A DNA stretch of 64,000 nt from Alistipes sp. (GTDB taxonomy: Bacteria > Bacteroidota > Bacteroidia > Bacteroidales > Rikenellaceae): NCBI GenBank assembly GCA_017517705.1, contig JAFWYM010000002.1:1-64000 (forward strand), read 5' to 3'. This document shows positions 8,268 through 16,909 of the stretch, in pieces. The notes under the pieces were generated by a model that saw only the letters and a list, made by a program, of their open reading frames with translations, was not told the origin of the DNA and did not search any database. Both the position numbers and the translations under genes were made by a program. Positions within the stretch are counted from its first letter, which is position 1, and each line of letters starts with the position of its first letter.

Positions 8268-9050
8268 ATGAGAGTCATCATCAAGGATACCACCCCCGAG
8301 GTGGCACAGTGGGCAGCGCGTTACATCGTCGATGCCATCAAGGCTAAGGCCGCAAAGAGCGACGCCCCATTCGTATTGGGTCTTCCCACGGGCTCAACAC
8401 CATTGGAGACATACAAGGAGCTTATACGTCTGCACAAGGCGGGCGAGGTATCGTTCCAGAACGTCGTGACGTTCAACATGGACGAGTATATAGGCTTGGC
8501 GGAGGAGCACCCCGAGAGCTACCACTCGTTTATGTGGACAAACTTCTTCTCGCACATAGACATCAAGGCCGAGAATGTACACATCCTCAATGGCAATGCC
8601 CCCGACCTCAATGCCGAGTGCGAGGCCTACGAGGCGGCTATCGTAGCTGCGGGCGGCATAGATCTCTTCATGGGAGGCGTAGGCGAGGATGGACACATAG
8701 CCTTCAACGAGCCCTTCTCGTCGTTGCAGTCGCGCACACGCATTAAGACCCTCACACCTGACACCATCGCTGTAAACTCGCGATTCTTCGGTGGCGACAT
8801 CTCGAAAGTACCCACACAGGCACTCACCGTGGGCGTAGCGACAATACTCGCAGCACATACCGTGCTTATACTTGCCACCGGAGCAAAGAAGGCGCGTGCC
8901 CTACGCCACGCCATAGAGGGAGGATACAACCACCAGTGGACACTATCGGCCCTACAGACACACCCCCATGGCATCATCGTCTGCGACGACCGTGCCGCCG
9001 AGGAGCTCAAGGTGTCAACATACCGCTACTTCAAGGCTATAGAGGCATAA
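8268..9050 (+). CDS. nagB: Glucosamine-6-phosphate deaminase
   Basis: Converts glucosamine-6-phosphate to fructose-6-phosphate and ammonia, the last step of GlcNAc/GlcN catabolism. The 260-residue protein retains all catalytic residues, with numbering matching the E. coli enzyme: Asp72 in NMDEY, and Asp141, His143 and Glu148 in [11 protein letters not shown]. The substrate-binding [16 protein letters not shown] is at about 38-53. It follows the NagB-like/PIG-L fusion on the same strand. The 158-base gap contains the duplicated hairpin leader, which suggests post-transcriptional control of nagB (inference). A rho-independent terminator follows directly. Confidence 0.96.
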   Translation: MRVIIKDTTPEVAQWAARYIVDAIKAKAAKSDAPFVLGLPTGSTPLETYKELIRLHKAGEVSFQNVVTFNMDEYIGLAEEHPESYHSFMWTNFFSHIDIKAENVHILNGNAPDLNAECEAYEAAIVAAGGIDLFMGGVGEDGHIAFNEPFSSLQSRTRIKTLTPDTIAVNSRFFGGDISKVPTQALTVGVATILAAHTVLILATGAKKARALRHAIEGGYNHQWTLSALQTHPHGIIVCDDRAAEELKVSTYRYFKAIEA

Positions 9051-9076
9051 CAGAGCTAGTATATTTGTAATTATTG

Positions 9077-9115
9077 AAAAGTGACGAAAGGAGAGAGCCA
9101 TTCGTCACTTTTTTT
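9077..9115 (+). terminator. Rho-independent terminator after nagB
   Basis: Stem AAAAGTGACGAA with TTCGTCACTTTT around a 12-base loop, followed by a run of T. It separates nagB from the ECF sigma operon. Confidence 0.92.
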
Positions 9116-9172
9116 GTGGTTGCATGTCAGAAAAAAGCATCTTCGGTGTTATTAGGATAGAAGCGAACAAAG

Positions 9173-9652
9173 ATGACAACACGCGAGTTTGAAATATTCG
9201 TTGGCGATAACCGCAAGAGGCTGCTTTCGATAGCACGACAATATGTCGTAAGTCAGGATGAAGCTGAGGATGTCGTGCAGGATGCCCTGTTGAAGCTCCT
9301 TGCAATACACCAGAGGCTCGACACAAGAGAGGGAGCAGCACGTCTATCGACGGTCGTGGTAAAGCGTTTATCGCTAAACCGATTGCGCAGTCGCGGACGT
9401 CATCAAATAGAGAGCATAGATGCTCGACAAATAATTGCGGAGGAGGCAACTGCCAAGGAGGATATGTCCGAGCTGCTAAGTGCCATAGAGGCTCTCCCCT
9501 CGAAGCAACAGATGATACTACGACTAAAACACTTGGAGGGGATGGAGGTCGAAGATATAGCCTCCATGGTTCAGATGAGTCGAGATGCAATATATCAAAA
9601 CCTTAGCCGGGCACGCCGCGCAATACTTGAGAGATTTAAAACGAAAGACTAA
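9173..9652 (+). CDS. ECF-type RNA polymerase sigma factor
   Basis: A 159-residue extracytoplasmic-function sigma-70 family protein. Region 2 (about residues 8-75) contains QDEAEDVVQDALLKLL, and region 4 (about 103-155) contains the helix-turn-helix LKHLEGMEVEDIASMVQMS and RDAIYQNLSRARRAI. Region 3 is absent, as expected for the ECF class. It is the first gene of an apparent operon with a membrane protein starting 2 bases after its stop and two exported proteins. That arrangement is common in Bacteroidales, where the second gene acts as a membrane anti-sigma factor (inference). Confidence 0.93.
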   Translation: MTTREFEIFVGDNRKRLLSIARQYVVSQDEAEDVVQDALLKLLAIHQRLDTREGAARLSTVVVKRLSLNRLRSRGRHQIESIDARQIIAEEATAKEDMSELLSAIEALPSKQQMILRLKHLEGMEVEDIASMVQMSRDAIYQNLSRARRAILERFKTKD

Positions 9653-9654
9653 CT

Positions 9655-10101
9655 ATGAAGCATAAAGACGATATTAAGAAATTGGTGGAGCGGTTCTTAG
9701 AGGGCCGCACCACCAATGCCGAGGAGCACGAACTATATGAGTGGTTTTCCACGGCTGATGTCCCCGAGGAGTGGAGCAACCTTAAGAGGATGTTCGAGTG
9801 GTACGCAGCAGGCATGCCGGCAGACAGCAATGACACCTCGCAACACAAGAGTCACAAAATAGGTACACGGTGGGTTAGCTGGGCTGTAGGAGTAGCCGCT
9901 ATGGTTGCCATAGCAGTACTCATATTCCGCGATTACAGCACCAAAACAGAGATAGATATATACGAAGGAAGCTTCATAGTAGCCGAAGGTGTGCGGTATG
10001 ACGACACCGCACTTATCGAGCAAGAGATTGAAGCGGTACTCCTCCGTGCCGATGCTTTAGAACGCAAAGCTGATACTTTGTTGGCATGGGCCAACCTTTA
10101 G
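9655..10101 (+). CDS. Single-pass membrane protein, probable anti-sigma factor
   Basis: A 148-residue protein starting 2 bases after the ECF sigma gene. The N-terminal segment (KKLVERFLEGRTTNAEEHEL) has the pattern of the cytoplasmic sigma-binding region in FecR-like anti-sigma factors. It has one transmembrane segment at about residues 73-91 (WVSWAVGVAAMVAIAVLIF) and a short C-terminal part of about 55 residues rich in Glu and Ala, outside. It lacks the large periplasmic FecR domain, so it would not receive a TonB-receptor signal in the usual way. Function is inferred from position and topology. Confidence 0.7.
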   Translation: MKHKDDIKKLVERFLEGRTTNAEEHELYEWFSTADVPEEWSNLKRMFEWYAAGMPADSNDTSQHKSHKIGTRWVSWAVGVAAMVAIAVLIFRDYSTKTEIDIYEGSFIVAEGVRYDDTALIEQEIEAVLLRADALERKADTLLAWANL

Positions 10102-10142
10102 ATAGAAAACAGCGCTGTAAATATAAACGTAAAATGTAGAAT

Positions 10143-10544
10143 ATGAAGAGGTTATTAATAATTTGTTCGCTACTCATAGCCGGGGTTACGAGTAGCCACG
10201 CGCAGGAGCACATCGATGCCTTGCTCACGCGCGACATTGAGGGCAATAGACATGGCATGACACTGCGCTCGGCAGTGAAGCGCGACCCCGAGACGGGCGA
10301 AATCATCAAGCGCGTATATGAGCTCTCGGCCATAGACCACAAGAGCCTTGCTAAGGAGTTTATCGAGGCTTTCAAGAGAGATCGCGAGAGCGCCGATGTG
10401 TGGGATGAGAGCGAGAATGGCTCCATATACAACGTCACAGCCGTATGGCAGAATCCCAAGCGCGTATATTCGCTTGCCGTGGGAGGCTCAATGGTAACGG
10501 TATATGCCCAGACAATATACCGCGAAGAGAAGCAGAGTAAATAA
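10143..10544 (+). CDS. Exported protein in ECF sigma operon (DUF5024-like)
   Basis: A 133-residue protein with a clear signal peptide (about residues 1-20, ending SSHAQ). The mature part is small, charged and soluble (TRDIEGNRHGMTLRSAVKRD, later ITVYAQTIYREE-like end), with no catalytic motif. It resembles the uncharacterised DUF5024 group as I remember it, but I cannot confirm that here. It lies 41 bases after the anti-sigma-like gene and 17 bases before the DUF2807-like gene, so it is probably a target of the sigma factor acting in the periplasm. Confidence 0.7.
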   Translation: MKRLLIICSLLIAGVTSSHAQEHIDALLTRDIEGNRHGMTLRSAVKRDPETGEIIKRVYELSAIDHKSLAKEFIEAFKRDRESADVWDESENGSIYNVTAVWQNPKRVYSLAVGGSMVTVYAQTIYREEKQSK

Positions 10545-10561
10545 CGACAAACATACCGATT

Positions 10562-11368
10562 ATGAGAAGAGTAATATTTGTAGCAGTCATGGTTATAGGT
10601 GTTATATCGAGTGCTACAGCCCAGAATAGAGATGCCTATGTTGTAAGAGTCAAAGATGGCGTAATTACAACCTCCGAGAATGGCTTAGAGTATGATACAC
10701 AAATAATCGAAGCCCCGGACTTGGAGGAGATTGTTTCGCATCTTCCCGTTGTTGTAACATTAGTCGATGGTAGGGAGGGACATATAGAGATAAGCTACCC
10801 TAAGGTAGAGGCCGAGTACCTAAGATGCAAGGTGTATGATAACGGCAAGAGTCTAATCATCGGACGCAATGGGGATGTGGAACAGCCGAAGAGAAGCTAC
10901 ATAAGCGAGCACACGCCCGTGAGAGTGACACTCTCCGTGACTACGCTACGCTCCATCGCCAACATGGGAGATATGAGCCTTAATATCGAGCACGATAGCT
11001 TTGACAAGTGGTTGAATATTGTTAACAGCAGCACTCTCTTTATCAACGCCAGCAGCATCAGCGCCGAGGACAAAATAGAGCTCGTAAACCACGGCACGAT
11101 GACATGTCACGTTGATAATTGGAGGACAGAGAATCTAATGCTCACAAACGCAGGATACCTATTTGTCGAAGGTACGACGACGGCCAAATACATCGAGCAA
11201 AATAGCATAGGCATCGACAGCACCAACTTAGAAGTCGATTGTTCAAAGCTTGAGGTAATATCGACAGGCTCGGGCGTTATAGAGTACCGCGGCACGGCAG
11301 ACGAGGTAAACATCACCTCAATGGGACAGGCAACAATACGTACCTCAGAGCTGAATGGGCAGATGTAA
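10562..11368 (+). CDS. Exported GIN-domain (DUF2807-like) protein
   Basis: A 268-residue exported protein with a signal peptide (about 1-20, ending SATAQ). The rest is a repetitive beta-strand pattern (VRVTLSVTTLRSIANMGDMS, INASSISAEDKIELVNHG, TTAKYIEQNS, EVISTGSGVIEYRGTADE) typical of the head GIN/DUF2807 right-handed beta-helix. Such proteins are thought to be auto-transported or surface adhesin-like, but no enzymatic role is known. As the last gene of the ECF operon, followed by hairpins, it is likely an envelope protein controlled by that sigma factor. Confidence 0.75.
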   Translation: MRRVIFVAVMVIGVISSATAQNRDAYVVRVKDGVITTSENGLEYDTQIIEAPDLEEIVSHLPVVVTLVDGREGHIEISYPKVEAEYLRCKVYDNGKSLIIGRNGDVEQPKRSYISEHTPVRVTLSVTTLRSIANMGDMSLNIEHDSFDKWLNIVNSSTLFINASSISAEDKIELVNHGTMTCHVDNWRTENLMLTNAGYLFVEGTTTAKYIEQNSIGIDSTNLEVDCSKLEVISTGSGVIEYRGTADEVNITSMGQATIRTSELNGQM

Positions 11369-11393
11369 TTACGCGAAATAAGCAACAAAACAA

Positions 11394-11430
11394 GAAGGGG
11401 ATGACAAATTTGCTTTTAGTCATCCCCTTC
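11394..11430. terminator. Bidirectional-type hairpin between convergent genes
   Basis: A 12-bp stem GAAGGGGATGAC / GTCATCCCCTTC around a 13-base loop. It is followed by T-rich sequence on the minus strand (TTGTTTTGTTG). It can end transcription of the plus-strand ECF operon by its strong stem, and any read-through from the peptidase side. Confidence 0.75.
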
Positions 11431-11528
11431 CTATTAGGACATTTAATAAAAATGTGATTTTAGGCTTACGCACCTTTTCACGGCATAATTTGTTGTCAAA
11501 AGGTAGTAGATGCAACGCTCGGCAAAAA

Positions 11529-11580
11529 TGCCGTCGATGGGTAGTACTTGGATGTACGTCCCATTGACGGCACTTTTTGT
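11529..11580. terminator. Terminator with apical GTAC stem, for the peptidase gene
   Basis: Outer stem TGCCGTCGATGGG / CCCATTGACGGCA (11529-11541, 11560-11572) and an inner GTAC/GTAC stem in the loop. T-runs lie on both sides (ATTTTTG on minus, CTTTTTG on plus). The apical CGTACATC (minus strand) recurs in the terminator at 44383-44434. Confidence 0.8.
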
Positions 11581-11615
11581 TAGCGGCAGCAGATGCTGCC
11601 TTTTCACAACAAAGA

Positions 11616-12812
11616 CTACAAGCCGAGCTTCTTACGAATATCCTTAGGTATAGCGTTCTTATGAACAACGATGTTCATAGTCTTATAGCGCACGAAGGGC
11701 TTAGACACGTACCATATACCCTTATAAGTACCGGCCTCGCCCCATGAGTTCTTTACCATGTAGTACTCAGCACCTGTCTGATCCTTAGCGATACCGTAGA
11801 TTTGCATGCCGTGGTCGTCGGTGGTCTCCCAGTTGTCGTAAGCAGCCTGACGCTCCTCTTGTGTGCACCACTTCTCAGTTGCAGGCTTAGGAGTATTCTT
11901 ACGCTCCTCCTCGCTCATCTTAAGCCACTTAGCCATATCCGAGCCCTGAAGGTCAGCACCCTTCTCGTCAACGAGGACACCTGTACCCTGACGTGTAAAG
12001 CCCTTCTCGCTAACGTCGCTACCCCAAGCGATAGTGTAGCCCTCCATGATAGCGTTGTCGAAGACCTCCATCAACTCGTCGATAGGCAAGTTGTAAGACT
12101 GTGCCCAACGCCAGTTATCGGGAATCTCAAGAACGAAAGAATTATAGAAGGGGTGGTGAGTATACGACGTCAACGACACATAGTCCGAAGCGTTCAAGCC
12201 CAAAGACTCATAGAACGACTTAGGAGTATACTCCTTACCCTCGTAGGTGAAGGTCTCGGGGCGCTCACCGAGGTAGATGTCGTGGATAGCCTCGATTGTC
12301 TTCTTCCACAGAGGCTCACCCTCGGGGCTAAGCTGTAGGCTGCGGTGGTGACCCTTAGCAATAGCGGCAACAACTGCATCGCTAACAGCCGAAAGTTCAT
12401 TGTGAACGCTGAGCTCCTTGCCATACATCACACCCGGGCGCATCTCTGCCTCGGGAACAAGGCCGAAGGCCTCCATACCGTAGATAACATCGTAGAACGA
12501 GCCACCCTGTGAGAACGACACGTCACCATGGGTACGCACGGCCTTATCAGCACGGTCGAGGTAGGTGTTGTGCACGAGGTACATCTCCGAGAAGTCGTAC
12601 TCGCCCTTACCCATACGCAAAAGCTCCGACTCGATGAATGCCAACGATGAGTAGCACCAGCAGGTACCTGCCTGATTCTGATTCTTAATGCTCGTGATAG
12701 GATTCTCCTTAACCACCGTAAACTCAGGCGTAAACTCTGCCGTAGAGGCCTCCTGAGCCATAGCACCCATAGCCATCATAAGGCCGAGGGTCAATACAAA
12801 GATTTTCTTCAT
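11616..12812 (-). CDS. Exported C1B-family cysteine peptidase (bleomycin hydrolase/PepC type)
   Basis: A 398-residue papain-fold peptidase with an N-terminal signal peptide (about 1-20, ending GAMAQ), so it acts in the periplasm or outside, unlike cytoplasmic PepC. The catalytic Cys is in NQAGTCWCYSS (Cys51), the His in TTDDHGMQIYG and the Asn in YMVKNSWGE, near the C terminus. The C1B traits of an inserted helical region and the order Cys-His-Asn are all visible. It is transcribed alone: topA starts 72 bases away on the same strand and paired hairpins follow the stop. Likely role: oligopeptide or glycopeptide trimming (inference). Confidence 0.9.
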   Translation of the reverse strand: MKKIFVLTLGLMMAMGAMAQEASTAEFTPEFTVVKENPITSIKNQNQAGTCWCYSSLAFIESELLRMGKGEYDFSEMYLVHNTYLDRADKAVRTHGDVSFSQGGSFYDVIYGMEAFGLVPEAEMRPGVMYGKELSVHNELSAVSDAVVAAIAKGHHRSLQLSPEGEPLWKKTIEAIHDIYLGERPETFTYEGKEYTPKSFYESLGLNASDYVSLTSYTHHPFYNSFVLEIPDNWRWAQSYNLPIDELMEVFDNAIMEGYTIAWGSDVSEKGFTRQGTGVLVDEKGADLQGSDMAKWLKMSEEERKNTPKPATEKWCTQEERQAAYDNWETTDDHGMQIYGIAKDQTGAEYYMVKNSWGEAGTYKGIWYVSKPFVRYKTMNIVVHKNAIPKDIRKKLGL

Positions 12813-12884
12813 AATGTTAGATTCTGTTTTAGTGTTATTTATATTTAGGTTTGTTCTTTAAGTTCGTAAAATCGTCGCGCAGCG

Positions 12885-15188
12885 CTACTTCTTGCTCTTA
12901 GCGATTATGCGCTGGCAGTCGACATAGCTCAACGTATCTACCTTCGTGCCCTTAGGCAGGCGGTAGTTCTTGCCGTTATATGCTATGTAGGGGCCATACT
13001 GACCGCTCTTTACGACCATCGAGGCATCCTCCGCAAAGGTGCGCAGGGGCTCCGAGGCGGCACGCTGCTTGGCAGCACCCTCATCCAAGAGCGTAATGGC
13101 ACGCTCGCGCGTGATAGTATAGGGGTCGTCACCCTTCGCAAGCGAGGCGAAGGTCTTGCCGTGGCGCACATAGGGGCCGAACTTACCAACACCGACCATA
13201 ATATCCTCGCCATCCTTATCGCCGAGGTTACGAGGCAGAGCGAAGAGCTCCAAGGCCTCCTCCAAGGTGATAGACTCGATGAGTTGTCCCTTCTTCAGCG
13301 AGGCGAAATGACCCTTACCGCCATCCTTGGCCTCGAGCTCAACCATGGGACCATAGCGACCGATACGAGCCTTGACCGTAAGACCCGTCTTGGGATCAAC
13401 GCCGAGAACTCGCACAGACTGCAGGCTACGATCGCTCTGCGTGCCGATAGCGTTATTCACAAGATTATGGAACGGATCGTAGAAGTCGCGAATCATATCG
13501 CACCACGTAATCTCGCCCTCAGCAACACGGTCAAACTCCTTCTCGACATTTGCCGTGAAGTTATAGTCGATAATCGACGAGAACTGCGACTCGAGGTAGT
13601 CGTTGACAATCATACCTATATCCGTGGGAGCAAGGCGGTTCTTCTCCTTACCATAACTCTCCGTAACCATCTTCTCCGTAAGCTTGTCGCCCGTGAGTGT
13701 CATCTGCAACGTCTGGCGCTTCTGGCCATCACGGTTTTGCTTGACGACATATCCGCGGTTGATGATTGTCGTAATCGTAGGTGCATAAGTCGAAGGACGG
13801 CCAATGCCGAGCTCCTCGAGGCGCTTAACGAGTGCCGCCTCGTTATATCGCGGGGGTGCAACGGTATATCGCTCCGCAGCGGTGATAGTCGTAGCCTCTA
13901 CCCTATCACCCACAGCCATCTTGGGTAGGATGCCACCCTCGCCCTCGGGCTGCTGATCCTCATCAACACTCTCCGAGTACAAGCGCATAAAGCCATCGAA
14001 GCGTACAACCTCGCCCGTGGCAACAAACTGCTCCGAGCGACGACTGAGGTCGATGACTATCTGCGTGCGGTCTAACTCCGCAGGCACCATCTGCGATGCC
14101 ACGGTGCGCTTCCATATAAGATCGTAGAGGCGCTTCTCTGCCGCCGTGCCTTCAATCTCGTTACGCTCGATATACGAGGGACGTATAGCCTCGTGTGCCT
14201 CCTGAGCACCCTTAGACTTGGTCTTGAAGTTATGCGGATAGGAGTACTTAGCACCAAAGAGGCGCGTAATCTCGTTCTTACACTGCGTGATGGCCATAGC
14301 CGAGAGGTTCACCGAGTCGGTACGCATATAGGTGATAAGACCCTGCTCATACAGACGCTGTGCCACGGACATCGTCTGCGACACGCTCATGCCCAGCTTA
14401 CGACCCGCCTCCTGCTGCAACGTAGAGGTGGTAAACGGTGGCGCTGCATAGCGCTGAACGGGCTTCTCCTCTGCCTTAGTCACGGTAAACTGCTCGCCGA
14501 CACAGCTACGCAGGAACTGCTCAGCCTCATCGCGCGTAGCAAAGGGCTGTGACAACGACGCCTTGAAGAGCGTCTTGTTTGCATCCTCCGAGGCGTAGAA
14601 CTGTGCCACAACACGAAACAAAGGTTGCGACTTGAAGGCAATGATGTCGCGCTCACGCTCGACAATAAGGCGCACAGCAACACTCTGCACACGACCGGCC
14701 GAGAGAGCCGGACGCACCTTCTTCCACAACACCGGAGAGAGCTCGAAGCCCACCAATCGATCCAACACACGACGTGCCTGCTGGGCATTCACGAGATTGA
14801 GATCGATGGTACGAGGGTTCTCGATGGCATTGAGTATAGCACGCTGCGTAATCTCGTGGAAGACAATACGCTTGGTGCGGTCGATAGGAAGATCGAGCAC
14901 CTTGGCCAGATGCCAAGCAATGGCCTCACCCTCGCGATCCTCATCGGATGCCAACCACACGGTCTTGGCAGCACGCGACAAGCGTGTGAGCTCATCTACA
15001 ACCTTACGTTTATCCTCCGGTATCTCGTATATAGGCTCAAACTCGTTATCGAGATTGATGCCGAGTCCCCTCTTTGCCAAGTCGCGAATATGACCGAAGC
15101 TCGACTTGACCATATAATCCTTGCCGAGGAACTTCTCAATCGTCTTAGCCTTAGCCGGAGACTCCACAATAACTAAATTTTCCTGCAT
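12885..15188 (-). CDS. topA: DNA topoisomerase I
   Basis: Type IA topoisomerase relaxing negative supercoils. 767 residues. The Toprim domain (residues 1 to about 120) has VESPAKAKTIEKFLG and the acidic ASDEDREGEAIAWHL motif. The catalytic Tyr lies in GLITYMRTDSVNLS. Gate motifs GIGRPSTYAPT and RRVLDRLVGFELSP are intact. The C-terminal part carries Topo_C-type repeats (GRYGPMVELEA, GKFGPYVRHGK, GQYGPYIAYNG), ending RIIAKSKK. The four-cysteine zinc fingers of E. coli TopA are missing, as is common in Bacteroidetes. The gene follows the DUF4270 gene, with a hairpin between. Confidence 0.97.
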   Translation of the reverse strand: MQENLVIVESPAKAKTIEKFLGKDYMVKSSFGHIRDLAKRGLGINLDNEFEPIYEIPEDKRKVVDELTRLSRAAKTVWLASDEDREGEAIAWHLAKVLDLPIDRTKRIVFHEITQRAILNAIENPRTIDLNLVNAQQARRVLDRLVGFELSPVLWKKVRPALSAGRVQSVAVRLIVERERDIIAFKSQPLFRVVAQFYASEDANKTLFKASLSQPFATRDEAEQFLRSCVGEQFTVTKAEEKPVQRYAAPPFTTSTLQQEAGRKLGMSVSQTMSVAQRLYEQGLITYMRTDSVNLSAMAITQCKNEITRLFGAKYSYPHNFKTKSKGAQEAHEAIRPSYIERNEIEGTAAEKRLYDLIWKRTVASQMVPAELDRTQIVIDLSRRSEQFVATGEVVRFDGFMRLYSESVDEDQQPEGEGGILPKMAVGDRVEATTITAAERYTVAPPRYNEAALVKRLEELGIGRPSTYAPTITTIINRGYVVKQNRDGQKRQTLQMTLTGDKLTEKMVTESYGKEKNRLAPTDIGMIVNDYLESQFSSIIDYNFTANVEKEFDRVAEGEITWCDMIRDFYDPFHNLVNNAIGTQSDRSLQSVRVLGVDPKTGLTVKARIGRYGPMVELEAKDGGKGHFASLKKGQLIESITLEEALELFALPRNLGDKDGEDIMVGVGKFGPYVRHGKTFASLAKGDDPYTITRERAITLLDEGAAKQRAASEPLRTFAEDASMVVKSGQYGPYIAYNGKNYRLPKGTKVDTLSYVDCQRIIAKSKK

Positions 15189-15212
15189 CCTTATATATCG
15201 TTTCTTTACACA

Positions 15213-15242
15213 GCAAAACCTAAGCGTCGAACTTAGGTTTGC
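15213..15242 (-). terminator. Hairpin between the DUF4270 gene and topA
   Basis: GCAAAACCTAAG (15213-15224) pairs with CTTAGGTTTGC (15232-15242) around a short loop. On the minus strand it is followed by TTTTGC, a weak T-run. It probably terminates the DUF4270 transcript. Confidence 0.65.
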
Positions 15243-15259
15243 TATAATGCTATATTACA

Positions 15260-16909
15260 TCAATTTATAATAGTATACGTCAACTCCAGCTTCATCGGAG
15301 CCGCCTGCGTGCCACCCGCGACATCACCACTCATACCCTCGAGCATCTGTCGGCGGAAGTCGTACATCGAGTAGGCCTCGGGGCCGAGATAGAAGCGGCG
15401 AAGCGTAACGAGCGAGCTGCCCTCGCTATAATCCTCCCTGAAGCGTGCGAAGTCTACGACACCATCCTCGTTGGCACTTCGTGCCGCCTCGAGCATAAGC
15501 GTCTGCACGTATGTCGACACATCCATCACGTAGCACGCCAGCGAGCGGTTCATATAGCCACCGTAGGGCAACGTATACTGCGCCTCGACGCCATAGTTGT
15601 AGTCGGCAACGGCAATCCTACCCTCGTAATCGACATATATACCCATACGCACCATAGCGTCATCCAACAGTGGCGTGAGGGTGATGGGGTTAAGCTGCAG
15701 ATAGTCGTAATTAGAGCCTGCGGGGTAGACACCATCGAGGTAGAAGTGTACGAGAGCCTGGTTTACGGACACCGTAGCATCGCCAGCGTCGAGGACAATG
15801 TCCGCCAACGACTGTATGCACTCATCCGTGAACGACACCTCCGTAACGACACCACCCATACCCTCGACATAACATACGTCAACATCGAGACCCTCCGTAA
15901 GGGCGGCATCTATTGCCGTACCCTCGTAGTTGTGTCTTACAGAATTTATCGAGACATTACCCGCCTTAACGCCATACTGCGAAGGGTCGAGGTAGAGGTT
16001 GTATATCATATAGGTAGAATCGCGGATAATCGTAGGATCCTCCTCGTAGCGACTGCGCGAGAAGAGCAAAAGTGCCGTATTCTCGAGCTCCGTAGCAAAC
16101 ATAGCACCCTCATCCCCGAAGCTATCATCCACAGGGGCAATATAGATACCGCGCACAACATCCACAAACCTCTCCTCGTTGCCGGTAACATAGAGACTAT
16201 CGCTATCCAGAGCATAGCCATCGTTATCCTCGATGTCGGTCATTAGCATAAGGCGCTTGATGTACTCCCTCGTTGCGGGGGTCTCCTCAAGAAGTACCTC
16301 GCAGTTCTTCGGGTTAAGCACATCGCCCACATACACACCCTTATCGGGATTGGGATAGGTAAACTCAAAGATAGGCTCCGAAGAGATGTATGGCGTAGGG
16401 TCGAAGCTCGCGTAGAATGTCGTATCGGCACTAAGCGCGAGGTAGTCATTCGACGTTATCTCGTATATCGCAAAGCGATGCTTGCGTGTAGTATCGCCAT
16501 GATAGTCACAAACATATAGCGACAGCTGCATAGAGTCGAATATGGGACGATAGCCCCAGCCACGACCCTCAGGGAGCGTTAGGCTAAAGACCATCTGCGA
16601 GAGGAAGCCTGCACGACGCTGGCCATACTCCGCACTCTTTTCGAGGCCGAAGAAGCCGAGCTTGACGTTCGACGACGCTATAGAGTCGCTCTTATATAGG
16701 CGCGTAGAGAAGAGCGAGCAACGGCTCTCATTGCTCCCCTCCTTCACCTCGCCGAGTTCGTAAACACGGCGGCGAAGCTCCATATTTTGATTCGTCGGCA
16801 CAAACTCCGATCCCATAGTATAGTCTACCTCGGTGGTACATCCCACGAGCGCAAACAGCGCCGAGAGATAGATCACCGCCAAGACCATGACCCTCCTACA
16901 ACTCGTCAT
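15260..16909 (-). CDS. DUF4270 family lipoprotein
   Basis: Exported lipoprotein of the uncharacterised DUF4270 family, widespread in Bacteroidetes. The open frame extends to 17044, but the first part overlaps the preceding gene and is not signal-like. The ATG at 16909 gives MTSCRRVMVLAVIYLSALF followed by the lipobox ALVGC, and the alternative ATG at 16888 lies right after GGAGG. The mature part of about 520 residues has the family beginning (EVDYTMGSEFVPTNQNM) and repeated beta-rich segments (DSMQLSLYVCDYHGDTT, TLFYLDGVYP-like later), with a final MKLELTYTIIN. The start overlaps the upstream GT5-like stop by 14 bases, so the two are translationally coupled. Confidence 0.85.
   Translation of the reverse strand: MTSCRRVMVLAVIYLSALFALVGCTTEVDYTMGSEFVPTNQNMELRRRVYELGEVKEGSNESRCSLFSTRLYKSDSIASSNVKLGFFGLEKSAEYGQRRAGFLSQMVFSLTLPEGRGWGYRPIFDSMQLSLYVCDYHGDTTRKHRFAIYEITSNDYLALSADTTFYASFDPTPYISSEPIFEFTYPNPDKGVYVGDVLNPKNCEVLLEETPATREYIKRLMLMTDIEDNDGYALDSDSLYVTGNEERFVDVVRGIYIAPVDDSFGDEGAMFATELENTALLLFSRSRYEEDPTIIRDSTYMIYNLYLDPSQYGVKAGNVSINSVRHNYEGTAIDAALTEGLDVDVCYVEGMGGVVTEVSFTDECIQSLADIVLDAGDATVSVNQALVHFYLDGVYPAGSNYDYLQLNPITLTPLLDDAMVRMGIYVDYEGRIAVADYNYGVEAQYTLPYGGYMNRSLACYVMDVSTYVQTLMLEAARSANEDGVVDFARFREDYSEGSSLVTLRRFYLGPEAYSMYDFRRQMLEGMSGDVAGGTQAAPMKLELTYTIIN

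Noticed and set aside
13161-13928. 255-codon frame on the plus strand
   Set aside because: It is antisense to topA and has no domain signal. The same applies to the long frames antisense to other genes (for example 58703-59431, 61243-62052, 62644-63375).
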